A stretch of 34,805 bases of DNA from an uncultured Alistipes sp. (GCA_944321765.1 CALUMQ010000023.1:1-34805); one strand, 5' to 3'. Counted from the first letter of the stretch, positions 10,001 through 17,796 are shown. Notes: a model not told the origin generated them from the sequence alone. Program-made: numbers and translations.

Positions 10001-10230
10001 TGCCCGTCCGGCTGGCGGAGGGGGGCGTTATCTCCCTTGACGACGGGTTGACCATCGGTCGGCGCGGAAACTCCGTCGGATCCGGGTGCCACAACACTGC
10101 TGCCGATGGAACGGGAATCGGATGCCGGAGCATTGAATCCCGCACGGGGCGCACATCCGCCCAGCAGGGTCTGGGCGAACAGCATGACGACCGCCGCCGA
10201 GGAGAGGTATTTTGCCCGAAATCTATTCAA
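7021..10230 (-). CDS. lptD: LPS-assembly protein LptD family
   Basis: Outer-membrane beta-barrel of the LptD/OstA family, which inserts lipopolysaccharide into the outer leaflet. From the TTG start at 10230 the protein has 1069 residues. It consists of a signal-like N-terminus (NRFRAKYLSSAAVVMLFAQTL), about 225 residues of Ser/Ala/Thr/Arg-rich low complexity, an OstA-type beta-jellyroll segment starting around VYDVRNKLVYIYNEGDVTYQ, and a long C-terminal region of alternating aromatic strands (for example LGYYFTLGEHADLAVRGG). The start is uncertain. TTG10272 would give 14 more residues, and ATG10185 would remove the basic n-region of the signal, so TTG10230 is the compromise. The signal ends in LLGGC, a lipobox-like sequence that is unusual for a barrel. 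The gene is divergent from the amidase gene. Confidence 0.9.
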   Translation of the reverse strand: MNRFRAKYLSSAAVVMLFAQTLLGGCAPRAGFNAPASDSRSIGSSVVAPGSDGVSAPTDGQPVVKGDNAPLRQPDGQTDVQPNGRTGEAVESRSTEARAAEGRTAARLSDADRRPTPGSASVPAATDSLRPATIPPQSETARAADATDAAEAADSTDTVLPDASSPQISETPSTSNTPEASSPRSRREARRQAREEARRAEAFNRLPQAERDSLFSAQIDTLIAFKSDSIASAQAADTLPADTARRPRPARGMLDDPISGKSTDSLVYDVRNKLVYIYNEGDVTYQNNNLKADFMRIDMDSKLIYAYGKPDSLDGKAIITKPEFSDGSASYQMDTITYNLDTEKAKIKGVATQQGDGWLVGGSVKKMKDNTINIEDGMYTTCEQTDHPHFYLAMTKAKVIPGKKVITGYAYLVMEDVPIYFPGIPEGFFPINMGPKSGLLMPTYGEESLKGFYLRDLGYYFTLGEHADLAVRGGIYTLGSWEASAASRYIKRYKYSGSFNVQYSNIKTGEKGEPDYIKQNNFRIQWSHSQDPKANPGSTFSASVNFATSGYNKYSATNLNDILSTQTNSSIAYTKNWAGTPFSLSANMAVSQNSQNKSISVTLPTVVFNVSRIYPFKSKNRVGKERWYEKISMQYTGKMTNMVTTTESEIFSKKTLDNMKNGIEHSIPVSASFNLFNYINISPSANYTEKWYFKKQEYQWNPVTNKTDTLPSQYGFYRLYNYNFSVSASTTLYGMYDFTKKRRDRKIQAIRHTITPTFGFSYAPDFGDPKYGYFLTRQTDSLGNTTTYSPYAVNAYGVPSSGRSMSMNFSLSQNLEMKVMKRDTVEKIKLIDELRISGSYNFLADSMRLSTIPVSFRTTIFKNFGINLSITLDPYRVTPEGKRYDKLFFPGRVTSTGWSFGYTFKSREDRSQTAINDITSIPPEYQNPFYDPYGQMDPVLRRQYMAQTYYDFSLPWNFGFNYAVNYSISYTNNGTTGYKKNITQTIGFNGSLNVTPKTGITFQGGYDIKTNKLTTSSISITRDLHCWQMSFSWIPFGFHRSWSFNIGVKAASLSDLKYDKSQSMYDNLY

Positions 10231-10257
10231 TGTTATCCAAAATCCCAAAAAAAAACG

Positions 10258-10265
10258 TACCTTTG
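10258..10265 (+). promoter_or_regulatory. -7 box for the amidase-MCE transcript
   Basis: TACCTTTG fits TAnnTTTG and lies about 138 bp before the amidase ATG. No clear TTG -33 element is seen at normal spacing. It overlaps the left arm of the palindrome at 10262-10281. Confidence 0.6.
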
Positions 10266-10281
10266 CCGACAAGTCGGCAAA
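10262..10281. promoter_or_regulatory. 9+9 bp palindrome in the lptD/amidase divergent region
   Basis: TTTGCCGAC (10262-10270) and GTCGGCAAA (10273-10281) are exact inverted repeats separated by AA. The left arm overlaps the -7 box and likely start site of the amidase promoter. On the other strand the element lies in the presumed lptD leader, about 30 nt before TTG10230. It could be an operator or an RNA hairpin. Confidence 0.55.
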
Positions 10282-10354
10282 ACACTCAGGAAAACACTTC
10301 GGGCTCGTTGCGGAGCCTCACATCGGAAGGGTTTGCGGAGTGTCTCAAGCGCGA

Positions 10355-10362
10355 CAAAGATA
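10355..10362 (-). promoter_or_regulatory. -7 box for lptD
   Basis: On the minus strand TATCTTTG matches TAnnTTTG. It is about 125 nt upstream of TTG10230 and back-to-back with the amidase -7 box. No -33 TTG is evident at 19-21 bp. Confidence 0.55.
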
Positions 10363-10402
10363 GGTAAAAAATTATAGAAAGCTCACACTTGCACCATTAA
10401 AT

Positions 10403-11692
10403 ATGCGCACACGACTTTTGCTTCTGACGGTTTTCGCCGCGGCACTCTTCTGGACGAACGGTGCTGTCGCGCAAAATATTGCACACGGGGTCAAGGTTGT
10501 GGTGATCGACGCCGGGCACGGCGGGAAGTATCCCGGAGCCCATTACGGAGGGGTTTACGAGAAGGATCTGACCCTGAAGGTGGCCCTCAAGCTGGGAAAG
10601 TTCATCGAGGAGGGGATGCCGGGCGTGAAGGTGGTCTATACGCGCAAGAGCGACAAGGCGCTGGGGGATGATCTGGCTGCGGACCTTCAGGCGCGAGCCG
10701 ACATTGCCAACAACGCCGGCGGCGACCTCTTCATCTCGATCCATGCCAATGCCGCACCCAAAGCCACGGGGGTGAAGGGTACCGAGACGCTCATCATGGG
10801 TGAGTCGACCAAGGAGCAGCGCTACAACGAAAATGCCCTCTACGAGAGCAACCGCGAGGATCTGATCGACATGTCGGACGAGCGGACGGCGGCCATCGTG
10901 CGGGCCTATATCCAGAACCTGCAGTTCACCTACGGGGAGTACAGCAAGGCCATTGCGCGCTGCATCCAGGACAGCTACGTCAAGGCGGGGCGCAATTCGC
11001 GCGGCGTGAAGCCCCAGCTGCTGCGGGTGCTCTATGCCACGGACATGCCGAGTGCGCTGACCGAGATCGGCTTCATGACCAATGCCCAGGAGCTGGCCTA
11101 CATGAAGTCGGACAAGGGGCAGACCGAGATCGCGCGGTCGATCTATAAGGCGGTGCGGAGCTATTCGGACTTTGTGTTGAAGGCGCGTACGGCCGGAGAG
11201 ACGCATGCCGCGGGACAGACGCCGCCGCGCGGCGCGGAATCCGCCGCGGAGCCTGATGTGAAGGAGTCCGGCAAGGATTCTGCAGCGGAGACTGCTGAAA
11301 AATCGTCGACGGCGGAGGCGGCAGAGAAGGCTCCGAAGGCGGAGAAAACGGAGAAGGCCGACGGCCGGAGTTCCTCGAAGGAGAAGTCGGCTGTCGCTGG
11401 GGAATCGAAGGATGCGTCAACCTCCGGAGCGGCGAAGCGCTCCTCGGCGAAGACCTTCTACGCCATTCAGGTGATGGCGTCGTCGAAACCCGTGCCGCTG
11501 AACTCCTCCCAGTTCGGCGCCTACCGCGGGAAGGTGGCCCAGTATACCTCGGAGGGGCGTTTCCCCTACAAATACTGCGTGGGCGAATATACGGATCGTG
11601 CTGCGGCGCAGCGGAGACTTGCGGAGGTCCGCAGGCACTTTTCCGAAGCCTTTGTGGTCTGCTGCCGCGGAGGAAGGATCGTCAACGAGTGA
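10403..11692 (+). CDS. N-acetylmuramoyl-L-alanine amidase with C-terminal SPOR domain
   Basis: Periplasmic zinc amidase (Amidase_3/AmiC type) that cuts the bond between MurNAc and the peptide stem of peptidoglycan. It has 429 residues: a signal peptide (MRTRLLLLTVFAAALFWTNGAVAQ), a catalytic domain at about 30-255, an Ala/Glu/Lys/Ser-rich linker at about 265-348, and a SPOR domain from about 350 (FYAIQVMASS...YKYCVGEYTDRAAAQRRL). Zinc and catalytic residues are visible: His39 in VIDAGHGG, Glu in VYEKDLT, His in FISIHANA, and Glu in ALTEIGFMTN. SPOR domains bind denuded glycan at division sites, so a septal role in daughter-cell separation is inferred. The MCE gene follows after 24 bp and is probably in the same transcript; lptD is divergent. 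Confidence 0.94.
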   Translation: MRTRLLLLTVFAAALFWTNGAVAQNIAHGVKVVVIDAGHGGKYPGAHYGGVYEKDLTLKVALKLGKFIEEGMPGVKVVYTRKSDKALGDDLAADLQARADIANNAGGDLFISIHANAAPKATGVKGTETLIMGESTKEQRYNENALYESNREDLIDMSDERTAAIVRAYIQNLQFTYGEYSKAIARCIQDSYVKAGRNSRGVKPQLLRVLYATDMPSALTEIGFMTNAQELAYMKSDKGQTEIARSIYKAVRSYSDFVLKARTAGETHAAGQTPPRGAESAAEPDVKESGKDSAAETAEKSSTAEAAEKAPKAEKTEKADGRSSSKEKSAVAGESKDASTSGAAKRSSAKTFYAIQVMASSKPVPLNSSQFGAYRGKVAQYTSEGRFPYKYCVGEYTDRAAAQRRLAEVRRHFSEAFVVCCRGGRIVNE

Positions 11693-11716
11693 GCGAAATC
11701 GAAAAAAATCTGCAAT

Positions 11717-12718
11717 ATGAAAAGAGAAGCCAAAATCGGAATTTTCGCCGTGGTCATGCTGATTGCGGCCTGGGCCGGCATCCGGTTTCTGAAAGGATTC
11801 GACATCTTCAGCCGCAATGCGGTCTATTATGCCGCCTACGACCAGGTCGGAGGGGTGCAGACAGCCTCGCCGATCATGGTCAAGGGGGTGAAGATCGGGA
11901 CGGTGACCGGGATCTCGCTTGATCCCCAGCGCAGTGACAACGTCGTGCTGCAGTTTACCGTCAAGCGGCAGTTCCGCATTCCGGTCGACTCCGAGGCCAA
12001 GATCTTCAGCAACGGTCTGATGGGCGGCAAGGCGATCGAGATTGTTCTCGGCAGCGCCGACACCTACCTGGAAAAGGGCGATACGCTGCGGTCGCTGCGC
12101 GAACGCGACCTGATGGATGTCGCCGGCTCGGAGCTGGAGTTCTTCAAACAGGAGTTCTCGCGCATCACCGGCAACCTCTCGCGCACGCTGGAGAATGTCA
12201 ACCGCCTGCTTGAGGCCAACGCCTCGAATGTCGACGGAACGCTGCAGCATCTGAATGCCATGTCGGGCGACATGGCCGAGATCGTCCGTACCGAAAAGCT
12301 GCATCTGCAGCAGGCCGTCGAGGGTCTTTCGCAGTTCTCGGCGATGCTCGGCGAGAACGCTCCGCGCGTGGACAGCATTGTCGGCAACCTGAACCGTATC
12401 TCGGGCGAGTTGGCCGATGCCGACTTCGCCCGGCGTCTGTCGGAGGCCGTGGGCCAGGTAAATGGCCTGCTGAGTCAGCTGCAGGAGGGTGAGGGAACTC
12501 TCGGCAAGCTGCTCAACGATTCGGCGCTGTATGACTCGCTGACCGTGGCCAGCGGCAATCTGGCCTCGCTGCTGGCCGATCTGGAGCGTTATCCGGGACG
12601 GTACGTGCACTTCTCGCTCTTCGGGCGCAGCCCCGAGAAGATGCAGGCCAAGGCCGAGCGTCAGGCCGCCAAGGCGGCAGCCCGCGCCGAACGGGATTCG
12701 CTCAAGCGGGCGAAATAG
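11717..12718 (+). CDS. MCE/MlaD family protein
   Basis: 333-residue inner-membrane-anchored MCE protein. Residues 7-25 (IGIFAVVMLIAAWAGIRFL) form a single N-terminal helix. The MCE domain at about 38-115 includes YDQVGGVQTASPIMVKGVKIG and SNGLMGGKAIEI. The rest, about 130-330, is largely helical or coiled-coil with repeated leucine spacing, and the C-terminal tail is Ala/Lys/Arg-rich. Family members form hexameric rings that bind and move lipids between membranes (the MlaD part of Mla systems). No MlaE/MlaF permease or ATPase genes lie next to it here, so its partners would be encoded elsewhere. It follows the SPOR amidase on the same strand. Confidence 0.9.
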   Translation: MKREAKIGIFAVVMLIAAWAGIRFLKGFDIFSRNAVYYAAYDQVGGVQTASPIMVKGVKIGTVTGISLDPQRSDNVVLQFTVKRQFRIPVDSEAKIFSNGLMGGKAIEIVLGSADTYLEKGDTLRSLRERDLMDVAGSELEFFKQEFSRITGNLSRTLENVNRLLEANASNVDGTLQHLNAMSGDMAEIVRTEKLHLQQAVEGLSQFSAMLGENAPRVDSIVGNLNRISGELADADFARRLSEAVGQVNGLLSQLQEGEGTLGKLLNDSALYDSLTVASGNLASLLADLERYPGRYVHFSLFGRSPEKMQAKAERQAAKAAARAERDSLKRAK

Positions 12719-12732
12719 GTGCGGATGCGGCG

Positions 12733-12784
12733 CCCCGTCCGGCCTGCGTCCGGGGACGGCCCGTTGCCTGCAGGTGGCGGGCCG
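12733..12784 (+). repeat. Nested GC-rich inverted repeats in the spacer before mutS2
   Basis: In the 159-bp gap between the MCE gene and mutS2, CCGTCC (12735-12740) can pair with GGACGG (12754-12759). Directly after it, CGGCCCG (12757-12763) pairs with CGGGCCG (12778-12784) around a CCTGCAGG core. The two hairpins overlap and so are mutually exclusive. Neither is followed by a T-run. They may end the MCE transcript or form a leader structure; nothing else is evident in this gap. Confidence 0.4.
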
Positions 12785-12877
12785 CTTGATGTCCGGGACG
12801 AGGCATGTGCCGGGCGCACGGCTCTGTCCGACGGCCGGCAGAGTATTGAGATGATACGACATAGCTGAAGATTTCAG

Positions 12878-15370
12878 ATGATTTATCCAGCCTCTTTTGA
12901 GCAAAAAATAGGCTTCGACCGCGTGCGTGAACAGGTCGGGGCGCTCTGTACGATGCGTGCGGCCCGTGAGCGGATCGCCTCCGAGGGCTTCTCGACCTCG
13001 CCGCGCGAAATCGAACGCCGCCTGGCCCTGGCCGACGAGATGCGTCAGGTCCTCGACATGGAGCGCGACTTCCCGGGCGGCGAATATCCCGATGTCGATC
13101 AGATCGTGGCCAAACTGCGTGTCGAGGGATCGTTCCTCGACGTGGCGGAGGTGGCGACGCTGCGCCGGGCGCTTGCGGCCATCGGCGGCATCGTGGCCTT
13201 CATCCTTTCGCGCCAGCTGCGCTATCCGACGCTCTATGCCCGTACGCGGGGCGTGGCGGCCTTTCCCGAGATCGTGCGGCGTATCGACGCGATCCTCGAC
13301 GAGTTCGGCAACGTGAGGGACAACGCCTCCGTGGAGCTGCTGCAGATCCGCCGCTCGATCCGCGAGCACGAGGGACAGGCGGCCAAACGCCTGCAGGCGG
13401 TGCTGGCCTCGGCCAAGGGGGCGGGAATCGTCGAGGCCGATGCGCAGATCTCGATCCGTGACGGGCGGGCGGTGATTCCCGTCTCGGCGTCGAACAAGCG
13501 CAAGCTCAACGGATTCATTCACGACGAATCGGCCACGGGCAAGACCTTCTACGTCGAGCCGGTCGAGGTGGTGGAGTTGAACAACGAGCTGCGCGAACTG
13601 GAGTATGCCGAGCGGCGCGAAGTGGTGCGGATTCTCACCGAATTTACCGAGACGATCCGTCCCGACGCGGCGCTGATCGCCGATTCGGGCGAATACCTGG
13701 CCGAGGTGGACATGCTCCGTGCCAAGGGACGCTGGGCCTCGGAGAACGGCGCCGTGCGCCCGATTCTCTCGACCGACGACCGCCTGGTGCTCAAGAACGC
13801 CCGCCATCCGCTGCTGCAGCAGACGCTGCGCGCCGCGGGACGCGAGGTGGTGCCCCTTGACCTGCAGCTGGACCGTCACAAGCATATTCTCGTCATCTCG
13901 GGACCCAACGCCGGCGGCAAGTCCGTCTGTCTGAAGACCACCGGCATCGTGCAGTACATGTTCCAGTGCGGATTTCTGGTCCCGACGTCGGAGGTTTCGG
14001 AACTGCCGGTCTTCGAGAGTCTCTTCATCGACATCGGCGACGAGCAGTCGATCGACAACGACCTGTCGACCTATTCGTCGCACCTGCTGAACATGAAGCA
14101 CATGCTTGCCGGGGCATCGGACCGTGCGCTGGTGCTCATCGACGAGTTCGGATCGGGTACCGAGCCGATCATCGGCGGGGCCATTGCCGAGGCGATTCTC
14201 GAGCGGCTGCTCGAAAAGGGGTGCTACGGCGTCATCACCACGCACTACGCCAATATCAAGTATTATGCGTCGAACACCGAAGGGATTGCCAACGGCGCGA
14301 TGATGTTCGACGTGCAGCAGATCCGTCCGTTGTTCCGGCTGGAGATGGGCAAGCCGGGCAGTTCGTTTGCCGTGGAGATCGCGCGCAAGATCGGGCTTCC
14401 GGAGGATATCATCCGCCGGGCGAGCGAAAAGGCGGGCTCGGACCACATCAATCTGGAGAAACAGCTGCGCGAGATTGCGCGCGACAAGCACTACTGGGAG
14501 CAGAAGCGCGACCGCATCCGCCTCACGGACCGCAAGGTCGAGGAGCTGGAGCGCACCTACGCCGGACAGCTGGAGAAGATCCGCGCCGAGCGGCAGGAGA
14601 TTCTGAAGAGGGCCAAGCAGGAGGCGCAGCAGATGATTGCCGACGCCAACCGTCAGATCGAGAATACGATCCGCACGATCCGCGAGGCGCAGGCCGAGAA
14701 GGAGTTCACGCGTCTGGCGCGCCGTGAGCTGGATGAATTCCGCGAGATGGTCGAGCAACAGGCCGACACGTCGGAGCGCGAAGCCGAGGTGACGCGCGAG
14801 ATCGAGCGCATCGAACGGCGGCGTCAGCGGCGCGAGGAGCGCAAGGCGCGTCGGGGCGAACAGCCGGCTGCCGCGGCGCCCGAGCCGCCGAAGCCCCGCG
14901 AGGTGGAGGTCGGCTCGAAGGTGCGCATGGCCGGGCAGGAGATGGTCGGCGTGGTGCAGTCGCTGAAGGGCAACCGCGCGCAGGTGGCCTTCGGGCAGAT
15001 CCTTACCACGGTCGACAAGGCGCGGCTCACGGTGGTGTCGAACAACGAGTTCCGCGAGGCAACGCGCCCGACGACGGCCCGCACGGTCGTGGCGGCCGAC
15101 ATCTCGGCGCGCAAGCTCAACTTCAAGGACCACATCGACGTGCGCGGCATGCGTGCCGCCGAGGCGCTGGATGCCGTGCAGTCGTTCATCGACGATGCGC
15201 TGATGGTCGGCGTGGGGTCGGTGTCGATCCTCCACGGCAAGGGCACCGGAGCCCTGAAGGAGGAGATCCGCCGCTACCTCCGTACGGTTCCCGAAGTGGC
15301 GTCGGCCGTCGACGAACATGCCGACCGCGGCGGTGCGGGCATTACGGTCGTGACTTTCGACTTGTCGTAA
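12878..15370 (+). CDS. mutS2: MutS2 family ATPase/endonuclease with Smr domain
   Basis: 830-residue MutS2 protein. These ATPases suppress homologous recombination or act on stalled and collided ribosomes in studied bacteria; they are not mismatch-repair MutS. The MutS core/lever region (about 1-310) is followed by the ATPase with Walker A GPNAGGKS at about 342-349, Walker B LVLIDEFGSGTEP, and the Thr-His switch VITTHYANIK. A long charged coiled-coil (about 525-670) has many Arg/Glu/Gln. The C-terminal Smr nuclease domain (about 748-830) carries IDVRG and the HGKGTGAL loop. All key motifs look intact. The start MIYPASFEQKIGFDRVREQV matches the family N-terminus. The next gene, murF-alr, begins 33 bp downstream. 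Confidence 0.95.
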   Translation: MIYPASFEQKIGFDRVREQVGALCTMRAARERIASEGFSTSPREIERRLALADEMRQVLDMERDFPGGEYPDVDQIVAKLRVEGSFLDVAEVATLRRALAAIGGIVAFILSRQLRYPTLYARTRGVAAFPEIVRRIDAILDEFGNVRDNASVELLQIRRSIREHEGQAAKRLQAVLASAKGAGIVEADAQISIRDGRAVIPVSASNKRKLNGFIHDESATGKTFYVEPVEVVELNNELRELEYAERREVVRILTEFTETIRPDAALIADSGEYLAEVDMLRAKGRWASENGAVRPILSTDDRLVLKNARHPLLQQTLRAAGREVVPLDLQLDRHKHILVISGPNAGGKSVCLKTTGIVQYMFQCGFLVPTSEVSELPVFESLFIDIGDEQSIDNDLSTYSSHLLNMKHMLAGASDRALVLIDEFGSGTEPIIGGAIAEAILERLLEKGCYGVITTHYANIKYYASNTEGIANGAMMFDVQQIRPLFRLEMGKPGSSFAVEIARKIGLPEDIIRRASEKAGSDHINLEKQLREIARDKHYWEQKRDRIRLTDRKVEELERTYAGQLEKIRAERQEILKRAKQEAQQMIADANRQIENTIRTIREAQAEKEFTRLARRELDEFREMVEQQADTSEREAEVTREIERIERRRQRREERKARRGEQPAAAAPEPPKPREVEVGSKVRMAGQEMVGVVQSLKGNRAQVAFGQILTTVDKARLTVVSNNEFREATRPTTARTVVAADISARKLNFKDHIDVRGMRAAEALDAVQSFIDDALMVGVGSVSILHGKGTGALKEEIRRYLRTVPEVASAVDEHADRGGAGITVVTFDLS

Positions 15371-15403
15371 TCCCGTCCGGGTTGCGACGAAGATTCCTGA
15401 GAT

Positions 15404-17773
15404 ATGCATTACAGACTTTCACAGATTGCCGCCGTCGTGGGCGGCAAGTTTGCGGGCGAGGACCTCGACGTGGAGTCGGTGGTCACCGACAGCCGTTCGC
15501 TGAGTTGCGAGCTGGGCAGCCACCCGCTTTTCGTGGCCATGGCCGGAGCCAACCACGATTCGCACGATTTCGTCGGGCAGATGTATGCCCGCGGGGTGCG
15601 GGCCTTTCTGACAGAACGCCGGTGTGATCTGCCGGCGGATTGCGGATGTGTGGTGGTCGAGCATGCGATCACCGCGCTGCAGAACCTCGCGGCCTACCAC
15701 CGGGCCCACTTCCGGGGAACGGTCGTCGGCATCACGGGCTCGAACGGCAAGACCGTCATCAAGGAGTGGATTGCCGAGGAGCTGCCCGCCGGGATGAAGT
15801 GCTACCGCTCGCCCAAAAGCTACAACTCGCAGCTGGGTGTGCCGCTCTCGGTGCTGATGATCGAGGGCGACGAGCAGCTGGCGTTGATCGAGGCGGGCAT
15901 TTCGCAGCCCGGGGAGATGGCACGTCTGGAGCGGGTGATCCGTCCCGACGTGGTGGTCTTCACCTCGATCGGCGATGCGCACCAGGAGCATTTCCTGAAT
16001 ATCGAGCAGAAGTGCGACGAGAAGATGATTCTGGCGCGCAGTGCCCGGACGATCATCTACCACAGCTACTACCAGCCCCTCGGGCGGATGATTGCCCAGC
16101 GCTTTGCCGGGCGGCGGCTTTTCGATGCCGCGGCGATGCCCGAGCCCTCCGAAACGCTGATCGGCAACGAGGCTTCGCGCCGCAACGCGCAGCTTATCGA
16201 GGCCTTCTGCCGGGCGATGGGTTATGCGGCTCCGGCCTTTACCTCGGCCCCGCAGGTGGCCATGCGCCTCGAGGTGAAGGACGGCATCAACGGTTCGGTG
16301 CTGATCAACGACGCCTACAACCTCGACCTCAATTCGCTGGCCCTGGCCCTCGACTACCTGCACAACGTGGCGCTCACGCGGCGGCGGACGCTCATTCTGT
16401 CGGACATTGCCCAGAGCGGCCTTTCGGACGACGAACTCTATGGCCGTGTGGCGGGTATGGTTGCCCGGGCACACATCGACACCCTCATCGGCATCGGCCC
16501 GAAGCTGAAACGCTATGCTGCGCTCTTCGGGTGCGACAAGGCCTTCTACGCCTCGACCGACGAATGTATCGCGCGGCTCGGACGTGAGGCCGTGGCCGGG
16601 CGCGCCGTGCTGCTGAAGGGCGCCCGGGAGTATCGCTTCGAGAAGCTGGCCCACGCCCTCTCGCTGAAGAGTCATACGACGGTGCTGGAGGTCGATCTCG
16701 ACGCCATGATCCACAATCTCAACTATTTCCGTTCGAAGCTGAATCCCCGTACGCGCCTTGTGGCAATGGTCAAGGCGGGGTCGTACGGCACCGGGGACTT
16801 CGAGGTGGCGCAGATGCTCCAGCATCAGGGCGTCGACTACCTGGCCGTTGCCTTTGCCGACGAAGGGGTGCTGCTGCGCGAGCGGGGGATCACGATGCCG
16901 ATCGTGGTGCTCAACGCCGATGCCGACAGCTTCGACCTGATGATCTCGAACCGCCTGGAACCCGAGATCTACAGCTTCCGTTCGCTCGACGACTTTGCGG
17001 CAGCCGTGGAGCATGCCGGCGAAACGCGCTATCCGATCCACCTGAAGCTCGATACCGGCATGCACCGCCTGGGATTCATGGAGGGGGAGATCGACCGGCT
17101 GTGCGCTGTGTTGCCGAACTATCCGTCGGTGAAGGTTGCGACGATCTTCTCGCACCTGAATTGCGCCGACATGCCCGAGGAGGATGCCTACACGCGTGCA
17201 CAGATCGCCCGCTACGACCGCATGAGCAGTGCCATTGCCGCGTCGCTGCCCTATCCGGTCATCCGCCACACGGCCAACTCCGCGGCCATCGAACGCTTCC
17301 CCGAGGCGCAGTTCGACATGTGCCGCCTCGGACTGGGACTTTACGGCTTCGGCTGGGAGCACAACCCGGCGCTGCGTCCCGTCTCGACGCTCCGTACGCG
17401 CATTGTGCAGATCAAGCACCTGGAGGCGGGTGACACCGTGGGCTACGGACGCGCCGGGCGGCTGACGCGCCCGACCGTTACGGCCACCGTGCCGATCGGC
17501 TATGCCGACGGACTGGACCGTCATCTGGGGTGCGGCCGCTGGGCGATGCGTGTGGCCGGACAGCCGGCACCGATCGTCGGGCGCGTCTGCATGGACAGCT
17601 GCATGATCGACATCACCGATATCCCGGGCGTTGCGGAGGGCGACGAGGCCGTGGTCTTTTCGCCGGAGCCGGGCAACGACCTCGAGACGATGGCCCGCGT
17701 GCTCGATACGATCCCCTACGAGATCATGACCTCGGTGTCGGGACGTGTGAAACGCATCTATCTCAAGGAGTAA
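15404..17773 (+). CDS. Bifunctional MurF ligase / alanine racemase fusion
   Basis: 789-residue fusion of two steps around D-alanine in peptidoglycan synthesis. The MurF half (about 1-425) joins D-Ala-D-Ala to UDP-MurNAc-tripeptide. It shows the ATP site GITGSNGKT, the NSQLGVPLSVL block and the INDAYNLDLNSL motif (compare DAYNANP in classical MurF). The alanine racemase half (about 425-789) makes D-Ala from L-Ala using PLP. It shows the PLP lysine in AMVKAGSYGTG, the catalytic tyrosine in DTVGYGRAG, and VCMDSCMIDITD. This fusion is known in Bacteroidota. Both halves keep their active-site motifs, so both are probably active. It is followed after 23 bp by an RsmI-like gene, probably in the same transcript. 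Confidence 0.95.
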   Translation: MHYRLSQIAAVVGGKFAGEDLDVESVVTDSRSLSCELGSHPLFVAMAGANHDSHDFVGQMYARGVRAFLTERRCDLPADCGCVVVEHAITALQNLAAYHRAHFRGTVVGITGSNGKTVIKEWIAEELPAGMKCYRSPKSYNSQLGVPLSVLMIEGDEQLALIEAGISQPGEMARLERVIRPDVVVFTSIGDAHQEHFLNIEQKCDEKMILARSARTIIYHSYYQPLGRMIAQRFAGRRLFDAAAMPEPSETLIGNEASRRNAQLIEAFCRAMGYAAPAFTSAPQVAMRLEVKDGINGSVLINDAYNLDLNSLALALDYLHNVALTRRRTLILSDIAQSGLSDDELYGRVAGMVARAHIDTLIGIGPKLKRYAALFGCDKAFYASTDECIARLGREAVAGRAVLLKGAREYRFEKLAHALSLKSHTTVLEVDLDAMIHNLNYFRSKLNPRTRLVAMVKAGSYGTGDFEVAQMLQHQGVDYLAVAFADEGVLLRERGITMPIVVLNADADSFDLMISNRLEPEIYSFRSLDDFAAAVEHAGETRYPIHLKLDTGMHRLGFMEGEIDRLCAVLPNYPSVKVATIFSHLNCADMPEEDAYTRAQIARYDRMSSAIAASLPYPVIRHTANSAAIERFPEAQFDMCRLGLGLYGFGWEHNPALRPVSTLRTRIVQIKHLEAGDTVGYGRAGRLTRPTVTATVPIGYADGLDRHLGCGRWAMRVAGQPAPIVGRVCMDSCMIDITDIPGVAEGDEAVVFSPEPGNDLETMARVLDTIPYEIMTSVSGRVKRIYLKE

Positions 17774-17796
17774 CCTCTCGACAAACTTTTTTTCGG

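Noticed and set aside
9640-10020. Repeat-like GC-rich stretch suggesting a repeat array
   Set aside because: It encodes the low-complexity N-terminal part of LptD; no constant repeat unit or spacer pattern is present, so it is not CRISPR or a tandem array.
7975-10377. An 800-codon plus-strand open frame opposite lptD
   Set aside because: It lies entirely across lptD, its translation is Val/Gly/Arg-rich with no domain, and lptD has clear motifs; it is a by-product of GC-rich codon use.
11417-15409. A 1330-codon minus-strand open frame across the amidase, MCE and mutS2 genes
   Set aside because: It crosses three well-supported genes and intergenic spacers, and its product is His/Arg/Leu-rich with no recognisable fold.
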